Shown here piece after piece: positions 24,555 to 33,034 of a stretch of DNA of 38,241 bases (position 1 is its first letter; each line of letters opens with the position of its first letter). A program made the translations under genes and the position numbers. This stretch comes from Rhodospirillaceae bacterium (GTDB lineage: Bacteria; Pseudomonadota; Alphaproteobacteria; Bin65), in contig VXNK01000128.1 of the NCBI GenBank assembly GCA_009840595.1, forward strand, positions 1 through 38,241. The letters are read 5' to 3'. Under the pieces are notes generated by a model, which made no database searches, was not told where the DNA came from, and saw nothing but the letters and a program-made list of their open reading frames with translations.

Positions 24555-25595
24555 CTAGAACGCGCCGTCGCGGCTGGCGAATTCGGTCGGTTTGCCATAG
24601 GCGCTGCCGCCGGTCTGCAGCCAGTCGGCCATCCAACCGACCATGGTGAACAGCGGCACCGACGGATTGCCGAACAGGCGCGTCGCCTCGCCGGCGTTGA
24701 CGAGCCAGCACCGGTCCGATTCCGTCCCCTCGAATACCGGTTCCCGGCCGAAGCGCTCGCCGAAAGCCAGGGCGAGGGCGCGCACGCTGGCGGTTTCCGG
24801 GCCCGATACGTTGAGCGGCGTCGCCGGCGCCGTGCAATGGGCCAGGCAGCGCAGGACCTGGCTGTTGGCGTCGCCCTGCCAGATCACGTTGACATTGCCG
24901 GTCGTCAGGTCGACCGGCTGCCCTGCCAGCACCTTGCTGCCGATGTCGTGCAGCACGCCGTAGCGCATGTCGATGGCGTAGTTGAGCCGGACGATGCGGC
25001 CCGGCGTGCCGTATTTCTCCGAGAAATGCTCGAACATGCGCTCGCGGCCCAGGCAGCTCATGGCATATTCGCCCATCGGCCCCGGCGGATCGGTCTCGCG
25101 CGAGCCACCTTCCGCAACCCGGGCGAAGGGATAGACGTTGCCGGTGGAGAAGGCGACGATCCGGCTGTCCCGGAAGGTCTCGGCCGCGATCGCGGGCATC
25201 GCGACATTCATCGCCCAGGTGAGCGACAGCGCGCCGGCCGTGCCGAACTTGCGCCCGGCCATGAAGATCACGTTCGGGCATCGCGGCAGCGCCGCCACCG
25301 CGCTACGGTCCAGCAGATCGCAGGCTATGGTTTCGACTTGCCAGGCCGCGAGCTTTTCTCTGACCGCCGGATCGGAGAAGCGCGCGACGCCGATCACCCG
25401 CCGGTCCGGCGCGGCGCGCTTGGCGAGCCGCGCCAGCGTCGGCCCCATCTTGCCGCCGACGCCGAGGATCAGCAGATCGCCTTCGACCGATTCCAGATCG
25501 CGCACCAGCGCGGCCGAGGGCCGCGTCATGAACTCTTCGAGCGCCGCTTCGTCGGCGAATCCCGCGGGCAGACCGGCCACGTCGTTCCCTGTCAT
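24555..25595 (-). CDS. NAD-dependent epimerase/dehydratase-family protein
   Basis: Extended short-chain dehydrogenase-like protein, 346 aa. It has a Rossmann motif 'LLILGVGGKMGPTLARLAKRA', a central 'IVAFSTGNVYPF' (catalytic Ser/Thr strand), and 'GEYAMSCLGRERMFEHFS', where the usual Y-x3-K has become Y-x3-C. The missing Lys means either altered catalysis or a binding role. Later 'GRIVRLNYAIDMRYGVL' and 'NVNVIWQGDANSQVLRCLAHC' are typical of sugar-nucleotide epimerases. The ATG at 25595 was chosen as the start that gives a normal N-terminus; the frame extends upstream without conserved sequence. Divergent from the MetE-like gene. Substrate unknown. Confidence 0.8.
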   Translation of the reverse strand: MTGNDVAGLPAGFADEAALEEFMTRPSAALVRDLESVEGDLLILGVGGKMGPTLARLAKRAAPDRRVIGVARFSDPAVREKLAAWQVETIACDLLDRSAVAALPRCPNVIFMAGRKFGTAGALSLTWAMNVAMPAIAAETFRDSRIVAFSTGNVYPFARVAEGGSRETDPPGPMGEYAMSCLGRERMFEHFSEKYGTPGRIVRLNYAIDMRYGVLHDIGSKVLAGQPVDLTTGNVNVIWQGDANSQVLRCLAHCTAPATPLNVSGPETASVRALALAFGERFGREPVFEGTESDRCWLVNAGEATRLFGNPSVPLFTMVGWMADWLQTGGSAYGKPTEFASRDGAF

Positions 25596-25751
25596 GGTTC
25601 CGTCTCTTTCCGGCTCCCGGACCGGGCGGATCGGCCCGGCGCTGCCCGGTTTCCAGGCTGTTTCGGGCCGTTTCCGGGCCGCTTCGATTGTACCGCCCGC
25701 GGAATCCTGCCATTCTGGCCGGGCTTTGGGAATAGGCAGCAGAGGGCGGCC

Positions 25752-26780
25752 ATGAATGCCGAAAGCCCGCGAATCCGAACGACCGTCGTCGGCTCCTATC
25801 CGGTGCCGGACTGGCTGATCCAGTGTCCGTCGGAGCAGGCGCTGGCCGACGCCACGCGGGTCGTGCTGCACACCCAGGAACTGGCGGGCATAGACCTGGT
25901 GTGCGACGGCGAGCTCTACCGTTTCGACCCGAACCATCCCGAGACCAACGGCATGATCGAATATTTCGTCCGGCCGATGGCGGGGGTGGCGACGGATATC
26001 GGCTTCGACGAACTGACCCGCTACCGCGCGCAGCCCGGCATGCAGTTCCGCAGCCGGCCGCCCGGCGTCGTCACCGGTCCGGTCGGCGCGGGATATCTCG
26101 ACCTGCCCGGCGCGTGCCGGATAGCCCGGCGACTGACCCGCAAGCCGCTGAAGTTCACGCTGACCGGGCCGCACATGCTGGCCAAGACGCTGATCGACCG
26201 CCATTACGCGGACACGCCGGCTCTCGCCCTGGCGATCGCCGATGTGCTCGCCGAACAGGTCCGTCATGTCGATGCCGACGTGGTGCAGGTCGACGAGGCC
26301 AACCTGCCGGGCGCGCCGGAGGAATGGCAGTGGGCCGCCGACGCGATCAACCGGGTGCTCGACGCGGTAGACGGCCTGCCGGCGGTTCATCTCTGTTTCG
26401 GCAACTATGGCGGCCAGTCGATCCAGAAGGGCAGCTGGGACCGGCTGATCGACTATCTGAACGCGCTCCATGCCGACCATATCGTGATGGAGGTTGCCCA
26501 CAGGCCGCCGGAAGAGCTGGCCGCCTTCCGGGGCCTGCGCCCGGAGATCGGCTTCGGCCTCGGCGCGATCGACATCAAGACCACCGAAATCGAAAGCGCC
26601 GACCGGGTGGCCCGGGCCATCGAACGGGCCGAGACGCTACTCGGCGAAGGCCGGGTGCGCTACGTCCACCCGGACTGCGGCTTCTGGATGCTCAAGCGCT
26701 CCGTCGCCGACGCCAAGATCCGCGCCCTGGTCGAGGGCCGGGACCTGTACGAGGGCCGGCGCAGCGCAGCGGCGGCCTGA
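25752..26780 (+). CDS. MetE C-terminal-type (cobalamin-independent) methyltransferase
   Basis: A 342-aa protein equal to the catalytic C-terminal barrel of cobalamin-independent methionine synthase, without the N-terminal half of the ~750-aa MetE. It opens 'IRTTVVGSYPVPDWL' and keeps all four predicted zinc ligands: H213 and C215 in 'AVHLCFGNYGG', E247 in 'IVMEVAHR' and C309 in 'YVHPDCGFWML'. It is therefore probably an active zinc-thiolate methyltransferase. Such short 'core' MetE proteins can use methyl donors other than folylpolyglutamate. ATG 25752 has a moderate AGAGGG ribosome site. It is divergent from the epimerase gene (156-bp spacer, no riboswitch seen). The MetF-like gene at 3193 is a possible functional partner. 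Confidence 0.85.
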   Translation: MNAESPRIRTTVVGSYPVPDWLIQCPSEQALADATRVVLHTQELAGIDLVCDGELYRFDPNHPETNGMIEYFVRPMAGVATDIGFDELTRYRAQPGMQFRSRPPGVVTGPVGAGYLDLPGACRIARRLTRKPLKFTLTGPHMLAKTLIDRHYADTPALALAIADVLAEQVRHVDADVVQVDEANLPGAPEEWQWAADAINRVLDAVDGLPAVHLCFGNYGGQSIQKGSWDRLIDYLNALHADHIVMEVAHRPPEELAAFRGLRPEIGFGLGAIDIKTTEIESADRVARAIERAETLLGEGRVRYVHPDCGFWMLKRSVADAKIRALVEGRDLYEGRRSAAAA

Positions 26781-26910
26781 GCCTGTCTTTGCGGACAGAG
26801 TGAAGAATCGGTGAATTCCGCCGGGTTGGGTGGGCCCTCGCCGGAGCGAACCGCTTTGGATTACGAAACCGGCATTCAGGCGAAACGCGTGCCGAGTTGC
26901 GGAAGCAGGG

Positions 26911-28200
26911 CTATCGTCCGAAACCCATCAATCCCGGCAGCCAGAGGCTGATCGAAGGCACCAGCAGCATCAGGATCAGGCCGGCCACCATGAGCACGGC
27001 ATAGGGTACGGTCCCGCGGATAACCTCGCCCAGCGGGGCGCGCGTAATTCCCCGTATGACGAACAGGTTGATGCCCACCGGCGGGGTGATCAGCGCCAGT
27101 TCAAGATTGATCATCAGAAGAACGCCGTACCAGACCGGGCTGATGCCCAGGTCGACCATTACCGGGAAGATGATCGGCGTCGTGATCAGGATGATCGCGA
27201 TGGTTTCGAGGAACATGCCGAGGACGAAAATCACCAGCATGACCGCGATGATGAATTCGACCGGTGTCAGCCCCGCCCCGGTCGTGGCCGCCACCAGTTC
27301 GTTGGGCAGCCGCATCACCGTGACTGCATGCCCGAACATCCCGGCGGCCGCCACGATCATGAACAGCATGGCGCTGATCCTGACCGTGTCGTAGGCGCAG
27401 TCGTACAAATCCTTCCAGCCGAAATTCCGGTAGGCCAGCACCGCTACGAGCAAGGCGAGGATGGCGCCGATGGCAGCCGCCTCCGACGCGGTGAAGACGC
27501 CGAAATAGATGCCGCCGAGAACCAGCGGCGGCATGACCAGCGCCCAGAAAGAAGCGCGGATCGCTACAAGCGCTTCGCGGGCGGTCGCCCGTTCTCCCCG
27601 TTGCGCCCCGCGCGGGCCGAGATTGCTGGCGACGCACCACAGGGCGAACAGCGTGGCGACGATCAGGCCGGGGATCAGGCCGGCGGCAAAGAGCGCGCCG
27701 ATCGACGCTTCGGTAACGATGGCGTACAGGATCATCGGGCCCGATGGCGGAATCAATATGCCCAGCGTGCCGCCGGCGGCCACCACACCCAGCGCAGCGC
27801 GCGAGGGATAGCCGTAGCGGTTCATCTGGGGAATGGCGCTGGTGCCGATCGTCAGCGCCGTCGCGGCCGACGATCCCGAGATGGCGGAGAAAACGGTGCA
27901 GGACATGACTGTGGCCACGCCGAGCCCGCCGGGCAGATGGCGGACCAGGGTATGCGCCGTCCGGTACAGGTCGTCGACGATCCGCGCCCGGATCATGATG
28001 TAGGCCATAAAAGCGAACAGCGGGATCGTCGCCAGCAGGTTGATATTGAGCTTGCCGAAAACGGTGTCGGCGACGCCGCTGAAGCTGCCCTCGACCAGCA
28101 GCATGATGACGATCGAGGTGAGGCCGATCCCGGCGAAGACCGGGACACCGGTCAGCAGCAGCAGGACGAGGCCGCCCAGAACGACGACGAGGGAAATCAC
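26911..28200 (-). CDS. TRAP transporter large permease subunit (DctM)
   Basis: Main membrane subunit that moves the substrate with sodium or proton flux. The 429-aa product has about 12 hydrophobic segments and the DctM pattern: N-terminal 'LLTGVPVFAGIGLTSIV', 'ISGSSAATALTIGTSAIPQMNRYGY', then 'GTLGILIPPSGPMILYAIVTEASIGALFAAGLIPG', and the C-terminal half 'LITPPVGINLFVIRGI'. It starts at GTG 28200, seven bases after the dctQ stop. It is the last gene of the minus-strand operon; the convergent MetE-like gene ends 130 bp away, and the spacer holds only a weak hairpin (26783-26798) without a T run. Confidence 0.92.
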   Translation of the reverse strand: MISLVVVLGGLVLLLLTGVPVFAGIGLTSIVIMLLVEGSFSGVADTVFGKLNINLLATIPLFAFMAYIMIRARIVDDLYRTAHTLVRHLPGGLGVATVMSCTVFSAISGSSAATALTIGTSAIPQMNRYGYPSRAALGVVAAGGTLGILIPPSGPMILYAIVTEASIGALFAAGLIPGLIVATLFALWCVASNLGPRGAQRGERATAREALVAIRASFWALVMPPLVLGGIYFGVFTASEAAAIGAILALLVAVLAYRNFGWKDLYDCAYDTVRISAMLFMIVAAAGMFGHAVTVMRLPNELVAATTGAGLTPVEFIIAVMLVIFVLGMFLETIAIILITTPIIFPVMVDLGISPVWYGVLLMINLELALITPPVGINLFVIRGITRAPLGEVIRGTVPYAVLMVAGLILMLLVPSISLWLPGLMGFGR

Positions 28201-28207
28201 CGCCGGA

Positions 28208-28780
28208 TCAGTCGATGCGGCTGCGGTCGACTGCCGGGAAGCCCGCCAGCGCCCGGATCAGCGCCATCGCCGCCGCCACGATCAGCATCGCGGCACCCAG
28301 CACTATGGCGGATTGCGGAATCCACATCCCTATTTCCAGATAGCCCTCCGATACCAGGCCCATGGCGTGGACGCCGAGCACCGCGTCGACAGCATCCGCC
28401 AACAGGACGATCCCGAACGCGATCGCCGCCAGCATTCCCCAGATCGCAACCAGTCGCTGGCCGGGCGGCCCGAGGCGTCCCACGAGCAGATCGACGTTGA
28501 TATGGTCGCCGCGGCGCAGCGCTTCGGCCACGCCGACCATGACCAGGGAAACGACCAGGTATCCGGACAGTTCGTCGATCCAGGTGATCGGAACGCCCAG
28601 TACATAGCGCCAGAAGACGCTGTAGCCGGTCAGAACCGTGAGCAGGAGAACTCCGACGACCCCGACGATGACCAGCAGGAAGGCAAGCCGGCCGAGCCAG
28701 CGGTCGGCTGCCCGCAGGACCGGCCCGGCCCCCGCCAGCGGATCGGGGGCCGGGCTTTCGTCCGGACCGGATTGAGTCAT
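28208..28780 (-). CDS. TRAP transporter small permease subunit (DctQ)
   Basis: A 190-aa membrane protein with four predicted helices (about 32-53, 70-89, 107-128 and 150-172). It has the DctQ signature 'FWRYVLGVPITWIDELSGYLVVSLVMVGVAEALRRGDHINVDLL', where the Glu and the GDHI stretch are conserved in the family. It lies between the dctP and dctM genes, 40 bp after the former, and forms the membrane complex with DctM. Confidence 0.9.
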   Translation of the reverse strand: MTQSGPDESPAPDPLAGAGPVLRAADRWLGRLAFLLVIVGVVGVLLLTVLTGYSVFWRYVLGVPITWIDELSGYLVVSLVMVGVAEALRRGDHINVDLLVGRLGPPGQRLVAIWGMLAAIAFGIVLLADAVDAVLGVHAMGLVSEGYLEIGMWIPQSAIVLGAAMLIVAAAMALIRALAGFPAVDRSRID

Positions 28781-28820
28781 ACCGTTCGCCGTTCGGCCCG
28801 TCCGGCGTATGCCGGACCGG

Positions 28821-29816
28821 CTATTTGCCCAGGATTTTCATCAACTTCTTGCCGGTTTCGCCGGTAGAGCCATCGAAGGCCTTGTCGAACGCCGGCGCCA
28901 TGACCTTTTTCATGGCAGCGATTTCGGCCGCTGTGTGGATGTGGACGATCATGCCCTTTGCCTTGAGCTGGCCGGGCGCCTTGGCAGCTGTTGCATCCGA
29001 AACGTCCACGGCCCACTTGCCCAGCTTCGCGCCGGCGGTCGCGAGCGCCTGCTTCTGCGCCGCGTCCAGGCCGTCGTACCATTTCGGGTTGACGTAGGCG
29101 TGGAAGAACACGCTGAACAGCGGCGAGACGGTGACGTATTTCTGAACCTCGTAATATTTCCGGGAATAGGCCGCGGAAATGTCGGTGAGCCCGGCATCGA
29201 TCACGCCGGTCGCCAGCGCCTGGTAGACCTTGCTCCCGGACATGGCCGACGGCGCGGCGCCCAGAGCACGCAAGCCGTTATCCACCAGCTTGTTCAGGCC
29301 GCGGATTTTGACGCCCTTGAAGTCGTCGGGCTTGATGAGCGGCTTGTCTTTCGAGGTGTAGGCCGACATGCGGGTGATGAACATCCAGGCGACGTTGCGC
29401 ACGCCCTTCTTGAGCATGGCGGCTTCGAGGATCTTCGCCGCCTCGGACTCGTGGAATTTCTCGAGCAGCGCCCGGTCCGTAAAAGTGTAGGGACGAAGCG
29501 TGACGTTCATTTCCGGAATGGTCCCGCCCCACTGGAAGTTCACCGAAAAGGCGCACTCTATGTTGCCGCGAGCGACGGCCGGAATGTTCTGCTTGGCGTT
29601 GCGCAGCGAATTGGCGCCGTAAACCTGGACCTTCAGCGTGCCCTTCGACTGGGCCTCGATTTCCTTGGCCCAGCGCGCGATCAGCTTGGCGCCGTGGTGG
29701 CGCGGCGGCAGTTGATGGCTGCACCGCATGGTCTGTTCGGCGGCGACCGCAGCCGGCGCAGCCATGAACGCAGGCGCGACGGCCGCACCGGCGAGGATCA
29801 GTACTGTCTTTTTCAT
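28821..29816 (-). CDS. TRAP transporter solute-binding protein (DctP)
   Basis: Periplasmic binding protein of the complete TRAP system, 331 aa. Sec signal peptide in residues 1-25 ('KKTVLILAGAAVAPAFMAAPAAVAA'), then 'RCSHQLPPRHHGAKLIARWAKEIEAQSKGTLKVQVYGANSL', the typical DctP start, and the ligand-clamp region 'FKGVKIRGLNKLVDNGLRALGAAPSAMSGSKVYQAL', containing the conserved Arg that pairs with a substrate carboxylate. The ATG at 29816 has a perfect AAGGAGGAAGG ribosome site. It differs clearly from the orphan binding protein at 138. Context with a CoA-transferase and lyase indicates a carboxylic acid ligand. Confidence 0.92.
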   Translation of the reverse strand: MKKTVLILAGAAVAPAFMAAPAAVAAEQTMRCSHQLPPRHHGAKLIARWAKEIEAQSKGTLKVQVYGANSLRNAKQNIPAVARGNIECAFSVNFQWGGTIPEMNVTLRPYTFTDRALLEKFHESEAAKILEAAMLKKGVRNVAWMFITRMSAYTSKDKPLIKPDDFKGVKIRGLNKLVDNGLRALGAAPSAMSGSKVYQALATGVIDAGLTDISAAYSRKYYEVQKYVTVSPLFSVFFHAYVNPKWYDGLDAAQKQALATAGAKLGKWAVDVSDATAAKAPGQLKAKGMIVHIHTAAEIAAMKKVMAPAFDKAFDGSTGETGKKLMKILGK

Positions 29817-29865
29817 TCCTTCCTCCTTGAAGACGATTTTCTCCGTTTGCCCTCCGGCACCCCGT

Positions 29866-30831
29866 TCAGACGGGCTGTGCCGCGGGCGAACTCTCCAGGC
29901 CGAGCGGCAGGCCGGCCTTTTCCAGGGCGCCGTAGAAGGTCTCTCCCGGCATTTCTTCGGCCTGAACCTTCCGCAACGCGATCAGTTTCCGGACGTCGAT
30001 CCCGGTATCGATTCCCTTCGTCCGGCACAGGAATGCCAAATCCTCGAACACGATGTTGCCGGTCGCTTTCGGAGCCGCCGGACAGCCCCCCAGTCCGCCG
30101 AGCGAACCGTCGATCAGCGTGGCGCCCTCGTCGAGGGCGGCCGACGCGTTGGCGAGGCCGAGGCCGCGGGTATCGTGCAGGTGGACGCCAACAGGCCGGC
30201 CGTCTGCCATGGTCCGGACGGTCCGCACCATGTCGGCGACCTGCCGCGGACCGGCGTAGCCGACCGTGTCGGCGATGCTGACGATATCGGCGCCGGCGTC
30301 GAGGCCCAGTCCGACCAGGCGGTAGACATCCGCCGGATCGACCCGGCCTTCGATCGTGCAGCCCAAGGCGTTCGAAATGCCGAGGGCAACGACCGGCCGA
30401 TGGGCCGAGCCTTCGCGCAGCCGACAGATTTCCGCCACGACGCCGAGCGCTTCTTCGCGTGTGCGGCGGACATTGCGCAGACTGTGCGATTCCGTGGCGG
30501 AAACGACGCAATCCAGTTGGGGCGCCGGGGTCTCCAGGGCATCCGCGGCGCCGCGCACATTCAGGGTCAGGACGGTCGCTACCGCACCGGGCAGACCGTC
30601 GATGAAGCCAACGATGTCCCGCACATCCGCGAACTGCGGATGGCGCGCCGGCGGCAGGAAGGAACCCGCGTCGAAATAGCGGACGCCGGCGGCATATTCC
30701 GCCTCTATCCAGCGCTTTTTGCCTTCGGTCGAGGGAAAGGACGCGGTCAGCTGGAGGCCGTCGCGCAGCCCCACTTCGCGCAGTGCGACCCGGCCGTCGG
30801 GATACAGGCCGGACAGGTTTGCGGCGGTCAT
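29866..30831 (-). CDS. hydroxymethylglutaryl-CoA lyase-family enzyme
   Basis: HMGL-like TIM-barrel lyase, 321 aa, which cleaves a 3-hydroxy-acyl-CoA to acetyl-CoA and an oxo acid. Catalytic residues are all present: R23 and D24 in 'REVGLRDGLQ', the metal ligands H217 and H219 in 'VGVHLHDTRGLGLAN', and the active-site loop Cys C250 in 'GGLGGCPAAPKATGN' (usually GGLGGCP-x-APGASGN). The ATG at 30831 overlaps the stop of the CoA-transferase gene (ATGA). The pairing suggests the transferase makes the CoA ester that this enzyme splits. HMG, citramalate or a related branched hydroxy acid is plausible, but the substrate is inference. Confidence 0.9.
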   Translation of the reverse strand: MTAANLSGLYPDGRVALREVGLRDGLQLTASFPSTEGKKRWIEAEYAAGVRYFDAGSFLPPARHPQFADVRDIVGFIDGLPGAVATVLTLNVRGAADALETPAPQLDCVVSATESHSLRNVRRTREEALGVVAEICRLREGSAHRPVVALGISNALGCTIEGRVDPADVYRLVGLGLDAGADIVSIADTVGYAGPRQVADMVRTVRTMADGRPVGVHLHDTRGLGLANASAALDEGATLIDGSLGGLGGCPAAPKATGNIVFEDLAFLCRTKGIDTGIDVRKLIALRKVQAEEMPGETFYGALEKAGLPLGLESSPAAQPV

Positions 30832-32003
30832 GCCGCTTCCGCCCGGCTTCGCGCCAGATCGTCGATTTCGCCGGCCGAATAGCCGAGCGACGTCAGCACG
30901 GCTTCGGTATCGGCGCCGAGCACCGGTACGTCCGATTGCGCCGACAGGCCGATCCCGTCGAACTCGATCGGCAGGGACGGAGTCCGGAACGGTGCGCCGT
31001 CGGAATTGCGCGACGACGTCAGACCGCCCGGCCGGTTGACATGCGGATCCTCGTACATGTCCTGCGGCCGGTTGATCGGCGAATAGGGAATGTTCGCGCT
31101 GTCGAACAACCGGCAGAGTTCGTCGAGCGGCCGGACGGTCAGCGCCTCGGTGAAGCGTGGCAGGAACCCGCCCCGACCGGCTATCCGGCCCATTTGGGAT
31201 TGCAGCGCCGGGTCCGCCAGCAGATCGTCGAAACCGAACATGCGGCAGGCCGCCTGCCAATGACCGTCGGTAACGACGGCAAGAAAAATTTGCCGTCCGT
31301 CCGAAGTATCGAAGACATCGTAGACCGGCCAGGAGAAATCCCGCTCCGGCATCGGCGGCGACGCCGTGCCCGACAAATCGAAATGCACCATATGCTGCGC
31401 GACGAGGAACAGGCAGTTTTCGAACAGGCCGACGCGCACCTCCTGCCCCTCTCCGGTCCGCGCCCGCTCAAGGAGCGCCGCCAGAATGCCGACAACGCCG
31501 TGAATGCCGCCCATGATGTCGTTGGCCGAAGAGCCCATGCGCAGCGGCCGACCCGACGGCCCGGTCATATAGGCCATACCGGTCGCCATCTGGACGACTT
31601 CGTCCAGCGCCGGACGATGGGCATAGGGGCCGCCGAGAAACCCCTTGTGCGCAGCAGTGATGAGGCGCGGGAATTTGCGGCGCAGCGTGGCATGGTCGAC
31701 GCCCATGCGCGCCAGAGTCTCGTCGCGGAAGTTCTCGACGAAGACATCGGCCGTCGCCAGCAGGCGATACAGCGCTTCCAGCCCGCCCTGGGTCGCGATA
31801 TCGATCGCAACCGACCTTTTCCCGCGGTTGAAGGTCGGGAAAAAAGAAGCGCCCATGCCCTTGAGAGCACGGGTCTTGTCACCTTGCGGCGGCTCGACCT
31901 TGATCACTTCTGCACCGAGCTGTGCCAGATAGAGACCGCATGTCGGCCCCATCACCATGTGGCTGATCTCGACGACGCGGGTGTTTTCGAGCGGTCCGGC
32001 CAT
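30828..32003 (-). CDS. class-III CoA-transferase (CaiB/BaiF family)
   Basis: Transfers CoA from a donor such as succinyl-CoA to a carboxylic acid. The 391-aa product has the interlocked-ring family's features: N-terminal 'GPLENTRVVEISHMVMGPTCGLYLAQLGAEVIKVEPP', 'FNRGKRSVAIDI', 'VFVENFRDETLARMG' and the catalytic Asp D134 in 'GPYAHRPALDEVVQMATG'. The ATG at 32003 fits the conserved start; an upstream ATG at 32036 would add 11 unsupported residues. It is the first gene of the operon that continues with the lyase and the TRAP genes, and is divergent from the LysR gene, whose binding site lies in the shared spacer. Confidence 0.92.
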   Translation of the reverse strand: MAGPLENTRVVEISHMVMGPTCGLYLAQLGAEVIKVEPPQGDKTRALKGMGASFFPTFNRGKRSVAIDIATQGGLEALYRLLATADVFVENFRDETLARMGVDHATLRRKFPRLITAAHKGFLGGPYAHRPALDEVVQMATGMAYMTGPSGRPLRMGSSANDIMGGIHGVVGILAALLERARTGEGQEVRVGLFENCLFLVAQHMVHFDLSGTASPPMPERDFSWPVYDVFDTSDGRQIFLAVVTDGHWQAACRMFGFDDLLADPALQSQMGRIAGRGGFLPRFTEALTVRPLDELCRLFDSANIPYSPINRPQDMYEDPHVNRPGGLTSSRNSDGAPFRTPSLPIEFDGIGLSAQSDVPVLGADTEAVLTSLGYSAGEIDDLARSRAEAA

Positions 32004-32073
32004 GACGTTTCCAACCGTGGAAGACCCACGCCGCAATCCTAGGGTCTCGCCACTTTTCAGAAAATTAGATAAT

Positions 32074-32088
32074 ATCGATAGTTAAGAT
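32074..32088 (+). promoter_or_regulatory. probable LysR box (ATC-N9-GAT)
   Basis: ATCGATAGTTAAGAT contains the T-N11-A pattern with the classical ATC-N9-GAT arms. It lies 20-34 bases upstream of lysR and about 70 bases upstream of the CoA-transferase start, in an AT-rich spacer (32059-32107) unlike the rest of the window. A second small palindrome, TCGAA-TTT-TTCGA (32088-32100), overlaps its end. Confidence 0.6.
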
Positions 32089-32107
32089 CGAATTTTTCGA
32101 AATCGAA

Positions 32108-33034
32108 ATGACCCTTAAGCAATTGCGTTATTTCGAGGCCATCTACGAAACCGGCTCGGTTTCGGGAGCGTCGCTGCGCCACAACATCGCCCAGTCGGCG
32201 CTCAGCTACCAGATTGCCAATCTGGAGAAAGAACTGGGTGTCCGGCTGTTCGAGCGTCGGCCGCGAGGTATGGCGCCGACCGTAGAGGGCGACCGGCTGT
32301 ACGAGCATGTCCGGCGCATCTTCCTGGCTGTCGACAACGCCCGGTCCGATCTCCTGGCCCGATCCGGCACTGTCGCGGGGACCGTCACAGTCGGCCTGCC
32401 CTATACCGCGCTGGAAATGATCGGACTCCAGCTTGCGGAACGAGCCGCCGCCGCCTTTCCCAACCTGCAACTCTGGATTGCCGAGAGCCTGTCCAGCCAG
32501 GCGCTGAGCAGCCTGAGGCGCGGCTCGGTCGATCTCGCCCTGCTGTACAACCCGGCGGTGTCGGCAGACCTCCGGACCACGCAACTGTTGACGGAGGAAA
32601 TGCTGTGTATCGGCAGGCCGGAAATCGTTGGCACCTCCGGCGCTCCCATTGACTTCGACGATGTGGCGAAGCTGCCGCAACTGCTGCTCCGGCACGGCGA
32701 CGCAGCCCGGGCCATCGTAGACGATCCCGTTTTGCTGAGACGGATCGTGCGCAGGTCGCGCATCGAGCTGATCTCGACCAACATGCTGAAGCAGGCTCTG
32801 GTCAAGGGTTTCGGCTGTGCGATCGGCCCGCGAGCGACACTCGATAGCGTTCTGCGCGATCCGAGCCTGCACGCGCGTCGCATTACCCGGCCGGTCATTC
32901 GCCGTCGCCTTTGTCTGGCATGGCTCGCCGAGCGACCGCTGGGGCGGGCGGAAATGGCGGTGGCCGACCTTTTGACCGAACTGATCGCGGACGCAATCGG
33001 TTCCGGCCGCTGGGACGCCGAACTGGAGACCTGA
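32108..33034 (+). CDS. LysR-family transcriptional regulator
   Basis: A 308-aa regulator with an N-terminal winged HTH ('TLKQLRYFEAIYETGSVSGASLRHNIAQSALSYQIANLEKELGVRLFERRPRG', 2-55) and the periplasmic-binding-like effector domain ('GTVTVGLPYTALEMIG' onward). Divergent from the CoA-transferase/lyase/TRAP operon with only 104 bp between the start codons, the classic layout for activation of the neighbouring operon by a pathway intermediate. The probable LysR box is in that spacer. The 'SALSYQIANLEKELG' variant places it in the CbbR/Nac-like half of the family, but the ligand is unknown. Confidence 0.93.
   Translation: MTLKQLRYFEAIYETGSVSGASLRHNIAQSALSYQIANLEKELGVRLFERRPRGMAPTVEGDRLYEHVRRIFLAVDNARSDLLARSGTVAGTVTVGLPYTALEMIGLQLAERAAAAFPNLQLWIAESLSSQALSSLRRGSVDLALLYNPAVSADLRTTQLLTEEMLCIGRPEIVGTSGAPIDFDDVAKLPQLLLRHGDAARAIVDDPVLLRRIVRRSRIELISTNMLKQALVKGFGCAIGPRATLDSVLRDPSLHARRITRPVIRRRLCLAWLAERPLGRAEMAVADLLTELIADAIGSGRWDAELET

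Noticed and set aside
25596-25751. A SAM, SAH or cobalamin riboswitch upstream of the MetE-like gene
   Set aside because: The 156-bp spacer shows none of the conserved boxes I would expect and no terminator-like hairpin.
26783-26798. Hairpin CTGTC-TTTGCG-GACAG after the MetE-like gene as a terminator
   Set aside because: Only five base pairs and no T run follows; kept only as a remark.
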